Positions 10,314 to 39,400 of a stretch of DNA of 64,000 bases are shown here, in pieces. The first letter of the stretch is position 1, and every line of letters begins with the position of its first letter. The translations under genes were made by a program, and so were the position numbers. The notes below the pieces were generated by a model. That model worked only from the letters and a program-made list of their open reading frames with translations. It made no database searches and was not told the DNA's origin. The DNA comes from Quillaja saponaria (taxonomy: Eukaryota; Streptophyta; Magnoliopsida; Fabales; Quillajaceae): the NCBI GenBank assembly GCA_029379385.1, contig CM055607.1, positions 32,175,235 to 32,239,234 on the forward strand, in the 5' to 3' direction.

Positions 10314-13300
10314 TGTGAACTCCTCACCATACAAACAACAGGGTCAACTCTGCTCTCGGGCAGACATGAGAAATGGATCAAGTGGGGAAACTTGATGTAA
10401 CATAAATGGGCGGGTTTCAGTTTCAATGAGCTTTGGCATAGAAGCTAAAAAACATGCACAGGGTATACAAAAAACTTTCTGGGACAACCAAAATGGAAAG
10501 AAAAAGAAGAATCAATGGTTGGTTAGAAAAGGAGAGCAAGAAGAGGAAGATGGTTCCATAAACTACAGAAATAAAGCTGAGAAAGATAAAGAAGAACCAA
10601 GAACTACAAAAAAATCAATAAGGGAGAGACTAAAGGGATATGCAGGTCACTCAAATCCAAGGGTTGTTATATATATATATAAGAAAATGGGACAGGTGAC
10701 GTTTACAGAGGTAAAGATAAAGAAGTTCATAAAGACATAACCCACCTTCGGAAACAGTGAATTAAAGATGGATCATACATGCGCGGCAGGGCAAAGAACA
10801 GCTAAGAAAGCAGCTTAAAAGCCAAATACATGTATAATGAGTGTGTGCTAGGGGTCACAGGTGGCAGAGTCATAGGGCGGCTTGAGCTAATTCACTGTCC
10901 CACAACAGATATAGTAGCTATAAATAATATACAGTACAGTTGGAACATAGGGTCTTACCGAAAACAATTCAAATTCACTGTTTTCAGTAGTGCTTGGCGA
11001 CAGAAGGCTACTGCCCCTACAATTATTGGCTTCCAGAGAAGAACATAGATCACTTATTTACATGTAAATGAAATGTATACAAATTATTTTGCTAGATTTT
11101 ACTATCTTAATAACAAAAACTGAATGTCATTTTATAGACACACCCGTGCAATTAACCTCAGTTGTGAATTCATGTTTTGGGTGATTTTAATGCTACTTCC
11201 CAGGCATCGAGAAAAAGGAAAGCAAATACCCATCCATCTTGAATAATTATGCTGCTGAATCCTCAAGGTTTGATTTGAATGAAACAGATAAAGATGCAGG
11301 TTCACAGTTGGAAGTTGGATGAACTATGGACAAAATGCTGCGAGAGATCTTTGTGTAAAAATTTACGATGTAAAATACATATTATATACATAGCTTATGT
11401 ATAGAGAGCCTATGAGCATACTGCCGTTTGATCTCGGTGAGAAGGTGACTGTTGGGCGGGTGAAACTGAGATGTGCATATAGTTACAGCTGTGAATATGT
11501 GACTATTTGCTAAAGGTCAATGTCAGAGACGATTTCTCTTTAAACGGTTCTTAATTTTGTGACAGCTATGTTCTGTCCTCTGTGAGACAGTAACTCATAA
11601 ACTAGCTAGGCTATTAGACCTGTGAGATATGGACAATGCAATTTATTATCCGGTGGGTTGGCTTGGATATCTGAATTGCGAAGTTATACATCCAATACTT
11701 CATAATAAACATTTGTCATAATTAATTATAATGTACCCACCAAACAATACTAGATGACAGAAGATGTTCTATACCGCAAAACAACAAAGAAAAGAGAACC
11801 GAGAACCGAGAACCGAGAACTTGAGAGTTAAAACTGTATTTTCTGTATTTTATTGCTAGTTTGGTTGAACCGTTCAACTTTCAGTCCAATATAAAAGAAC
11901 AAAAAGGGACAGCAGGAAAGAAACAAATTCTTGTCTTACTGAATTTTTAAATATTAGCCTCAGGAATCAAGATTAACTCAATTTTGATAGGATGTCTTAA
12001 TTCCGATCAAAGAAAATAAAAAAAATGCAGTAAGTGACGAAGTTCTTAATTTTATACTTGAAACTTAAGTTTACTTTATACACATTATTTAATCTTAGCA
12101 ATTGGAATATCTCCACCCCCTGCAAAAAAAATAGGAGAAAAAGGCTCAAAAATATAAATACAAAAAGAAATATATTTGCACCAAAAAACAGAAATATTTA
12201 TATGAATAAGATGTGTCCATCATTACCTTACTCCTTGATTTCCATTCAGCTTCTTCCAATGTTTCACCTCCTCTTTTTCTTTGATTGCAGCAGTAATGTG
12301 AACAAATGTCTGAGGTTGCCATGGATTCTGGAGTCATCTTGTTCTTGCCTTAGTGTTCTAAGGTGCGTGGAAAATACGACAAAACCTCTATTTTCTCTTG
12401 TAATGCTAATGCTGAATCTATGGCAAACACCAATATTTGCTTATGCAAAAAGAACTCCACAATGCACATCTAGAGCTCAGAATATTTCTTTACTAATCTC
12501 TGCACATTCGATTTTGATTTTATGTGAGAGAGCAAACATAGATACCATATACATCCATGACATAAGGCTTTCATTACCGACTTCTTTTTAAAATTGGTAA
12601 TCCCCATTCCCCACCTGTCTACCTAGCATAATATAACACAGCTAAGTTTAGGATTCCTTCTCTTTGCCCCCTAACTTTAAGACCAGATCAATAAATTTAT
12701 GTTGCCAAAACAACTAAATTGGCAACTAAATTAAGATCTTCTGGCTCTAGCTTGCATAAATTTCGAGATATGCAAATGAAGTTCTCATAAGTACCATGGT
12801 ACTTTAGGCCGGGCTGAACTATGGTCTGAATTAAACCCAAGCTCACAGTCACAGCTAGAACAGCCCATTAACTTTATGCGGGTAGGGGGTCTCAGGATAT
12901 GCAAGCCTACATGAATTACCTCCAAGAAAGCTTCTACAAGAGCCTGATCCAGTTTATCCACTACCATGTGGCTCCTTTTGTCTCTTTTTCAATCTCTCCT
13001 GGTCTTTGTAAACGTATAAACTTCCTTGTAGAATTGTGTGCATAAATGATGTGATTCTTCACTCTATAGATTTCCACCTTCTAATAGAAACCCTCGTCTC
13101 TATGTTTAATAAAGAGTGAAATTAATGATCTATGGACTATGAACTATGAACAAGTAAACTTAATGCCACGCTGCTGTTTATATTATTTTCTTCCACCTCT
13201 GCATAGCAGCAGCTATTACAATATCAAAAAGGTTTCACAGACCGCAAACAGGTCATAATTTCCATTAAGCATTTATACACAAAAGAAACCTTATTATACT

Positions 13301-13851
13301 ACAGCCTACTTAATCATATAAGCATTTTAAGATTAAAACAAAAAGAATGATAAAGTAACTAAATATTGAAAAGTGTTTCTTTTTATTCTTTTGGAAGAAG
13401 TATCCGACTAATGAAAAAAAAATGGTGGATATACGCTTACATCGGTTTAGGTCCGCCATTATCTTTTGAAAATCCAAAGCTCATTTCAAGTCTCTGTCAA
13501 TGATTCTCCAGCAAGCATGCAAAGTAGCAGGTAACGAGGAAAAGAAAAACCATCTTTTATCACTCTCTAGGCATCTCAGAACTGGAACTATAATACTTGG
13601 GTTGGGTTCAAGATAGATTCCCTAGAAAGTGTCGATTTTGGGAAACCTTAGTTAAAGTTGCTACTTTGGACCAGAATGCTGCTCACTGTGGAGCAAATTT
13701 GCTGGCTTTGTCATTTGGGATTTTGTCAAGTATCACTTGAATGGCTGAGGGGCAGTAGTACATCTCTATTTCAGAGTGTGATTCCAATGATCCTGGAAGC
13801 ATGAATGAACCAGTAGCCTGTGTTTCATGTATTTCTAGATAGTACTCAGAT
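10314..13851. other. Intergenic between MIR167 copy B and the PPR gene
   Basis: No protein gene is recognised. Two longer open frames occur (10426–10740 plus and 12034–12591 plus), but they are lysine-rich or low-complexity and match no family I know; the second lacks an ATG start. The region should contain the promoter and 5' part of pri-MIR167 copy B at its left end and the 3' UTR of the PPR gene at its right end. Confidence 0.5.
11793..11820. repeat. Short 7-bp tandem repeat (GAGAACC)n
   Basis: Four copies of a GAGAACC heptamer stand in tandem, the last incomplete. No gene is affected. Confidence 0.9.
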
Positions 13852-16710
13852 TTACCAAAAATCTCCACATGAACAGTCCCCATTCTCAAAATGATGAAAT
13901 CTACTGGCATCCCTTACAATAAGACGTCTTCCAAAGAATTTAGATACTAACTTACAAAATGTATGGCAATCGCCGCATACTCGAAGATTCTTAGTAATCC
14001 TAATAGTGGTACCCTCCAGGGTGTCAAGCAGACCATAGGCAATGGCCAGCCTTTCACTATGTCCATATAACATGTGAACTTTTTCCTTTTCTCCTACATT
14101 GTGCAAAACAAAGTTAGTTTGAGCCACGTAACCTCCTTCATTCTCCAAAGTTTCAGTTACTTGAGCTAATTTGTGATAAATAATGTCAGACTGTGGATGA
14201 GACTTGTCTCTTGCCATGAAGGCATGAACCTTATTTCCGACCACAATCCAACTGCAACCAGGGTTCTTCTTCAATCCAACTCCCTTCATTCTCATCCTCA
14301 CTTCTTCAACATCATTCCATCTTTCATTTTCAGCATAAACATTAGATACAAGCACAAAATTTCCAGGATTGTTTGGGTCCAATTGCAAGAGCTTCTCTGC
14401 TGCAATTTCTCCTAATTCTTTATTTGAATGAATCCTGCAAGCCCCGAGAAGAGCACACCAGACTTCAGCAGTAGGTTCTGTCTGCATGCTTTTTACGTAA
14501 TGGTATGCTTCTTCCAAGCAGTTGGCACGGCCGAGAAGATCAACCAGACAGGCATAGTGTTCTGGCCATGGCTCCAATCTATATTCATATTTCATAATTT
14601 CCATAAAGTTTTTACCTTCAGTTATCAATCCTGAATGGCTGCAGGCATATAGAAGTGCTAAAAAGGTTATCCGATCAGGAACAACATTTTCAACCCTCAT
14701 CTTGTAGAATAAATCAATAGCCACTTTTCCACGACCATGCATCCCATACGCATTGATCATTCTAGTCCAAAGTACCAGGTCCTTCTTTTTGGTACAAGTA
14801 AATATCCTACTTGAGTTCTCCAGAGTTCCACATCGGGCATACAGATCTACAAGTGAGCTAGCAGTGGACCCTTCTAAGAGGAAACCCATCCTTATTAGAA
14901 ACCCATGAATCTCTTTCCCTTTATTCAAGGCAGATAAACTAGCAGCAGCGGAGAGTAAGCTGGCCATAGCTATAGAATCAGGTTCAATATTTGTTTCTTT
15001 CAGGAACTGGAAAAGTTCGAGAGCCTCATTTGCAAGTCCATTATGTACATAACTAGACATCATGCTTGTCCAAGAAACAATATCTTTAGATTCAATTGAG
15101 TGGAACATGTGTCTTGCATAATCTATGTTCCCACACTCTCCATATACATCGATAATGGAATTTTGTAGGACAATATAAGATAAACCTCTTCTTATGACGT
15201 ATCCGTGAATTTCTTTGATGAAGGTTTTGCATTTTAACCCACTACAAGCCATCAGAATGCTTCCAATCATCATAGTGTCAACTTGCACTCCTTCTGTTTG
15301 AGCTTCCTGGAACAACTTTAAAGCAGTTACATGACATTCATTCTGAGCATAGCCAGCAATAATTGTAGTCCAAGAAATGAAGTCTTTATCAGGCATCTTT
15401 TCGAAAGTACGACCCATATATTCCACATAACAACACTTAGAATACATATCTGTAAGTGCATTCCCAATCAGCAAATCTGAAGCTAATCCATTTTTTATTG
15501 CATAAGCATGAGCTTCCATGCCATTAAATAAATTCCCCAATCGACCTGATGCAGCAATTATGTTTAGCATTGACACCTGGTCAGGCTTTCGACCAGAATT
15601 CCACATATCCTGGAAGTACTTCAGAGCATCATTACATAGATCATTTTGGACGAAACCAGAGAGCACGGTGTTCCATGATATACAATCCTTATAATCCATG
15701 TTTTTCAAAATGCTTGCGGCTTTTTCCATTTTACCACATCGTGCATACATAGCAATCAAAGCATTGGCAACATAAACATCAAGGTGATGATTATATTTCA
15801 AAATGACAGCATGAATCTCCATGCCCAGTTTCCTACAGGATGAATTCTCACAGGCTTGAAGAGCAGCAACAAAAGTGTAGGTGTTTCTGGCAAGACTAAC
15901 CTCCTGCATTTTTCTCAGAAGTTCCAATGCCTCCAAGGACTGCCCATTTGCAGAATATGCTGACATAATAGAATTCCAGGAAACAGGATCCTCTTTTTCG
16001 ATTATACTGTCAAATAACAACCTTGCCCCCCGAAGATCATCGCACTTGGCATACATAGATACAAGTGCATTAGCTACAAAAACAACCATAACATATCCAC
16101 ATTTGGTAGCCAGACCATGAATTTCAGCCCCAACATGGTGGTCATTACGAGCACCACATGCTTTAAGGACACAAGGAAAGGTGTAAGCATCTACATGGAC
16201 TCCAGAAACTCGCATTTCTCGATACAATTCAAGAGCTCCCAGATGTTCCCCATTTGACACACAAGCGCCTATCATAGCATTCCATGTAAAAATCGTTCTA
16301 TGGCGCATTCTGTCAAACACCTTTTCCGCCAGAAGAAGGGAGCCACACTTTCCATACAGATGCACAAGCTTTGTACTGAGAAATGCAGAATCAAAATTAT
16401 CATAAGATTTCATCATATGGGCATGAATCTGTTTCCCTTGTGACAGAGCCTTCTTACTGGCACAGAGCTCAAGTATTAAAGAATAAGGCTCTTCCAGACA
16501 AAACTGAAAAGTATTTTGGTTACTGCTTAATGATTGAAAAGCTTCTCTGAGGTTTCCTTCTCTACAAATCTGTTTCAAAGGCATCTTGATGGATTTCAGA
16601 GAGAATTTCGGAATTTGGATAAGTGGGCTTACATGAGCTTTCTTGAAGATCATCTTGTTAGGTATGACAAACAAGGTATTGGTTTGAAAGTGCTGAACTG
16701 AAGAAGCCAT
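13852..16710 (-). CDS. OTP86: DYW-class PPR RNA-editing factor, OTP86-like
   Basis: This single-exon gene encodes 952 residues from the first in-frame ATG at 16710. The open frame extends upstream to 16794 but without another ATG. After a basic, plastid-type N terminus come repeated P-L-S PPR motifs (for example WNAMIGACVSNG, SWNSIMSAYSANG, SWTTIIAGYAQN). E and E+ domains follow, then a DYW domain over roughly the last 95 residues. That domain keeps the HSERLA zinc/catalytic signature, CGDCH and the terminal CSCGDFW. DYW domains deaminate C to U in organelle RNA, and the PPR tract picks the site. Length and motif order fit Arabidopsis OTP86 (At3g63370), reported to edit plastid rps14. The last tripeptide is DFW instead of DYW, a common variant. 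The family and class are certain; the orthology is likely, and is backed by the neighbouring MIR167. Confidence 0.9.
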   Translation of the reverse strand: MASSVQHFQTNTLFVIPNKMIFKKAHVSPLIQIPKFSLKSIKMPLKQICREGNLREAFQSLSSNQNTFQFCLEEPYSLILELCASKKALSQGKQIHAHMMKSYDNFDSAFLSTKLVHLYGKCGSLLLAEKVFDRMRHRTIFTWNAMIGACVSNGEHLGALELYREMRVSGVHVDAYTFPCVLKACGARNDHHVGAEIHGLATKCGYVMVVFVANALVSMYAKCDDLRGARLLFDSIIEKEDPVSWNSIMSAYSANGQSLEALELLRKMQEVSLARNTYTFVAALQACENSSCRKLGMEIHAVILKYNHHLDVYVANALIAMYARCGKMEKAASILKNMDYKDCISWNTVLSGFVQNDLCNDALKYFQDMWNSGRKPDQVSMLNIIAASGRLGNLFNGMEAHAYAIKNGLASDLLIGNALTDMYSKCCYVEYMGRTFEKMPDKDFISWTTIIAGYAQNECHVTALKLFQEAQTEGVQVDTMMIGSILMACSGLKCKTFIKEIHGYVIRRGLSYIVLQNSIIDVYGECGNIDYARHMFHSIESKDIVSWTSMMSSYVHNGLANEALELFQFLKETNIEPDSIAMASLLSAAASLSALNKGKEIHGFLIRMGFLLEGSTASSLVDLYARCGTLENSSRIFTCTKKKDLVLWTRMINAYGMHGRGKVAIDLFYKMRVENVVPDRITFLALLYACSHSGLITEGKNFMEIMKYEYRLEPWPEHYACLVDLLGRANCLEEAYHYVKSMQTEPTAEVWCALLGACRIHSNKELGEIAAEKLLQLDPNNPGNFVLVSNVYAENERWNDVEEVRMRMKGVGLKKNPGCSWIVVGNKVHAFMARDKSHPQSDIIYHKLAQVTETLENEGGYVAQTNFVLHNVGEKEKVHMLYGHSERLAIAYGLLDTLEGTTIRITKNLRVCGDCHTFCKLVSKFFGRRLIVRDASRFHHFENGDCSCGDFW

Positions 16711-18760
16711 TACAGACAGAGTACGTGCATGGAATACGACATCAGTGCGCTGTTTTAAACGAAATTCACGCAAGGGATACGATGCAAAACACACTTGTGC
16801 CGTTTAACTCGTGCTTTTTTCACATTTATAGTCTCTGCTTCACTTCGTTTCTAACAGTTCTTCTGAGTTTCGTTTTGACATTTTGTTGCAACTTAATAAT
16901 TTTCTCTTTGGACTAATTTGGTAATCTTCATTCTATTATGAAAAGATCATTCTTTATAAATACCCTTTTATCAAATAAAATAAATAATTAAATAATATAA
17001 ATAATAAATATATTTTAGTCAAATAACAAAAATATTATTCATAACATACTATATAATATAAAATAGCAATTTAAAAAATTTGTATATAAAATAATAATAA
17101 ATCAATTCATTTTAGTCAAATAACAAAAATACCTTCAAATCATAATAATTGTAAATAAGTAATTAATGTAAAATAAATAAATTAGTTAAGTAATTTGAAG
17201 CTAAAATATTAATAAATAATAAATATAAGAATAAGAAATGATAAAGTAAATATAAGTAACAATAATATAAAATTTTAAAATAAATTAATAAGAAACTAAG
17301 AAATATATATGAATTTCATAAATTATGTTATATTTTAATTACTTTACCTGTTTAAAAATATTTTTGTCATTTTAACATAATTTTTAAATCATTCATGTAT
17401 TAAAACTGAATATTAAATAAATAAAAATAATAAAATGACTATCTATCAAATAATAGAGTAGAATAATTATCCCATTCCATAACATTTTATTTTCATTCCC
17501 TATCAGCATTCCAACCACAAAACATTCCTAACTAGCCCTTAATTTTCCTTTTTTTCCTGTCTCCCAATAGTTCTCTAAAATTTTTCTCCATTTTTTTTAT
17601 CTTAATTCTTTTTCTCCCTTACATATATTTGTTTTTAAATGATAATTTGTCCATTACGTTATAGTTAGAAGAGATAGTAAAAAGAAATAACTTGGTACAA
17701 GTGAAATATGAGAATAAGTCATTGGAAATGATATAAATGTTATGAACATTACAGAAAATGATGTTTTATATTGATGCAAATAGAAAAACATAATTTATAC
17801 AACTAATCTGACTAATTTGAGATCTAAGACAGAGATGAGTTGACAGTGTGGATTCAAGATAGCCAAAAAAGGTAAAAATTATTAATATCTAAAATCAGTA
17901 TATGAACCCATCAAAAAAATAAACTTTTATGTATTAATCTGCAGTTATCCCACATCAAGAAGCTACTGTAAATCATCCTAATATAAAAGCTCCATGTCTT
18001 CTGTTAGTAACACAATTCTTTTGAGTCAACCTCATTTGCAATCAAGAAAGGATCAGATATGGCACATAAGTATCAATCTCTCCATTGAGAAGCATGTGTT
18101 CCAATATGGAAACCTCAAAAGCTACATTTGAAATCACTCATCCGTACCATCACAGGAGAAAATGGACAGTAGGTGTCCAATTGCACCATGCACAAAGGAT
18201 TTCTGCAGAAAACTACTACTCTCGCCACAATATGGCACACTGTCCCAAATTCAAATTCAGACCGATCCTTTATATCCAACATCCCTATTACACCCCACAA
18301 CTCTGCTATACAACTATGATTACACACTGTTGGTTGCTTCGTGTATGTACATTAAAAAAACTGAAGACTTGATGTCCTCACAAAAAAATTAGAAATATAC
18401 ACCATTCACCCAAAATACAACAATAGCTCAGTTAATCAAGCTGCTTTCTACTTTCTTCTCTAACCAACATGCTGTCTCAGTCAGACACTTCTCCCACTTT
18501 GCCTAAATTACGGAATCCTCATGCTTGTATATCAATCCACTTTGTCTCATGTGAGGTCTCAACTTCTTCTCAACCTTGTCAGTCCTGTTTCAAGCCTGGG
18601 CCAGCTCTGCCATCTTGTTTAACCTTCTTCACAAATTATGAACATGACATCCATCATTTCCCAATCAGTATGGAATAGGGAAACCAATTTTTAGGGTTCA
18701 ACGATTGGAGGCTGGCCCCGAAGCTACAAGGTCATCACAGTTGACAATTATTTTTCATTT
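16711..18760. other. Intergenic between PPR gene and BEACH gene
   Basis: About 16930–17640 is AT-rich, with a TTTTAGTCAAATAACAAAAATA block occurring twice (17012 and 17112). About 17950–18760 has more balanced composition and probably includes the 3' UTR of the BEACH gene. The PPR promoter must lie just right of 16710. No additional gene is seen. Confidence 0.5.
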
Positions 18761-36435
<17,675 letters not shown>

Positions 36436-36439
<4 letters not shown>

Positions 36440-36483
36440 CGTTTTCCCTTTCGATCCTTGAAACATATGTAGGCTTCTCTCAT
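36436..36483 (-). promoter_or_regulatory. Upstream ORF overlapping the BEACH-gene start codon
   Basis: An ATG at 36483 opens a 15-codon frame, out of frame with the main coding sequence. Its TGA overlaps the family start codon by the tetranucleotide ATGA (CGATGAAATGG). If the leader includes this ATG, the arrangement suits termination and reinitiation and could damp translation. The in-frame ATG at 36466 lies inside this short frame. The transcript start is not known, so the functional reading is inference. Confidence 0.45.
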
Positions 36484-39400
36484 CCGATGAAGATCCACTC
36501 CAACTCCTTTCTCAAACCAGATCCAAACCCTCTTAGAAGAAAATTCTAGAAGGATTTTCTTCCTCCTCCAAATCCCTCAGCTCCCAAATGCTCCTCCAAA
36601 TTAATCAAAAGATAAATACAAATATTCCCAAACTCTGTAATTACAGCTGCAAATGTATTAAAAAATGGCCAGAAGATTACGAGCAGCAAGATCTCACAAA
36701 ATTCTTTTTTAGATTTTTCCTTTTGAATTTTCTTTGCGCGTGTGAGAGATCTATGTTCGATAGCTGCTCATCCCCTTCTTCTTCCCTCAGCTTTTTTTTT
36801 TTTTTTTTTTGAATTTTCGTAAATTGGTTTTTTTTTTTTTTGTTGGAAATAATTTCTATGGAATTTTCCTATTTCTATGAGAAATGTTTTTATTTAGCCC
36901 TAAACGAAACGGCTTGTGTTTGAGAAAACAAAGAAAGCTCCTCTCTTGGCTTTTCGTTTCTTTCTTTTCTCTTTCTCTCTCTTTGTAATTGACTGTTTGT
37001 TTTGGAGCAGACGGCTACTCCTGCGCCTTGTTCCTCGCTCTATATATTACTCCTCTCTTTTTTTTCTCTCTCTAAAATAGTCCACGTCAGAGTGGGCTCC
37101 ACCTCTTGTAGCTTCCACGTGGAATTCTCCGGTTTAAGAAACAAAGACGTGAGAGCCTCCTCTCTACGGTATTGTTTGATTTTTTTTTTTCCCTTAGCAC
37201 TTATTTAATTTAATGCCAAAAGATCAGGATCAAGAAGCAGCCTAAGAAAGTTCTGATTTTCCAATTATTTCCATTGGATATTTATGTAAAAATTAGATTT
37301 ATGTGAAAGATAAATTGAATGATTCTACAATTTCTTCTTCTTCTTTTCTTTTTGTCTACTAATACATTAATTAATTTAATTAATCATTTCCTTGTATTTG
37401 TAGCAAAATGGGTTAGTTATCACCAGCAACTTTGTCTTTTATACGTACTTACCTTAAAATAAGAAGCACCATCCCTTATTTTCCTTGCATGAAAAGACAC
37501 ATTTTAAGCAAAGGAAATAAAAAATAAAATCTAAATAATATATTATAACTAATTGTTAATTCAATTGACAAAACATTTAAACCATAATGCAAGACTTTAG
37601 AGCAACTTAAAAGAAATTTTAAATAAAGGTCTTTTTCATTGGTATGCAATTTTGTTATGATAAAACTATATATACTACCAAATGTTGGTAGGTGGACAAA
37701 AAGGGAAAGAAAGGTAATTTCAATTTTTTGTTATTCGATTTTACTTTTTGTGCACTCAACAAATTTTATTTTCCACATAACAATATCTTTTTGTTAAATC
37801 TCATCTAATTACCATATCAATAAAAAAATTATTTTGCTATAAAGATTTTTCCATGGAAGATAGACAATAAATATTCTTAAGTTATAAATGGTAAATAGTT
37901 GAAAGGCAAGGGTACCAAATTATCGCAGCCCATATTTTTTTTATAATAAATGATGAAAATATATTTATTATTTAATATTTAGATTCAACTAATTATACAA
38001 TTCAATTTATCAATATCATTCATCACAATTACAAAGTAAAAAGACAAATATAACTCATAATGATAAAAAATAATGAAAACTCAATATTTAGATTTAACTG
38101 AGACAAATATAAAAATATATGGGACTTAAACCTGAAATCATGAGGCCTAACACTTTCATTTTAACCATTAAAATAAGGTCTCATTAACAATATTTAAAAT
38201 ATTGAATATACATATATGGGGGTATGGATAAACATGACACGGTATCTCATATAATCGTTGAACCAGCAATAAATGTAATTTTCATGCCTGTGTACTTTGT
38301 AACTTGCTAGTGGTTCTTTGTGCGCACTTTAACATGCACAAAGCCTTCAATAATTACCTTGCTCAATTTGTACAATTGCATGTCTCAGTTTAATTAGTTG
38401 CTTTAAGATATTTAGTGAGTGCTTAATTTTATGTCCAACTTCCTTCGTGGGAGGATTATATATCAACATGTAGTATTAACCAATTAATTATTACACGTAA
38501 TTTGTTGATATTCATCATAATATTATAGTACGATCTCTTATGTAGTATTAACCAATTAATTATTACACGTAATTTGTTGATATTCATCATAATATTATAG
38601 TACGATCTCTTGAGTTTGACTTAATTTTAATTTGTTACTTATACACCTAATCAAAATCGTAAATTTACATGTTAAATTGACTCAATCAAATATATATCGA
38701 GCACTATAATGAATCTATACGTGTTCTTTTTCATTACAAGCTTTAGGTTGTAGATGAAATAATAATAAATAAGGTTGGATTTATTTTCTTATAAGCATTT
38801 CAATATTAGAGCTGCTAGCCTAATGCTTCATTTGGTCTATATAAATACTTGCATTCTTTCTCAGTTAGACATGGCGAAGTATAAGTGGCTTTTGAAGTCA
38901 ATGTCTAATTACAGTGCAATGTACATCATCTGTGATTCTACATGTAGCCGAGAGTTGGTTAGTTCAATTTATAGAAATAGATATTAGACCTAATTTGAGG
39001 CAAATGCAGCAAGAAGTTATCCTTTTAATAGTAGTAAGTAATTACTGAGTATAAACACATATATTCATTATTTTGGCCCTTTCTTTGCATTGAAGTGAAT
39101 ATATATAAGAATAGTTAGGTAAGAAAGACTGGATTAGGGGTTAGCTACTTAAAAAAGCAAGAAGGTATTTCTGACTCTTTCACGAGCTCAAGTCGCAATC
39201 CAATCCTTCAATTAAAGCAACAAATTATTTTTTTTATATAGTAGCATAAAAAGTCCATTATCCCGTCTCTTAATTACACATTAGTGTATGGTGAGATTTG
39301 AACATGGAACCATTTCGTTTCCAGCACATCCGTCTTAATTAATTCATTTAATAGCTCATCGAAAAATATATGTAAGAAATTATGTAAATTTTATATATAA

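Noticed and set aside
10426..10740. A 104-codon lysine/glutamate-rich frame on the plus strand
   Set aside because: The composition simply reflects an A-rich purine run; there is no family match, and it runs opposite to the probable pri-MIR167 transcript.
12034..12591. A 185-codon open frame on the plus strand
   Set aside because: It opens with GTG and not ATG, is rich in low-complexity residues, matches no family, and lies in the spacer upstream of MIR167 copy B.
16711..16794. N-terminal extension of the PPR protein by 28 residues
   Set aside because: The upstream part of the frame begins with GTG; the first ATG is at 16710 and is followed by a plastid-type leader.
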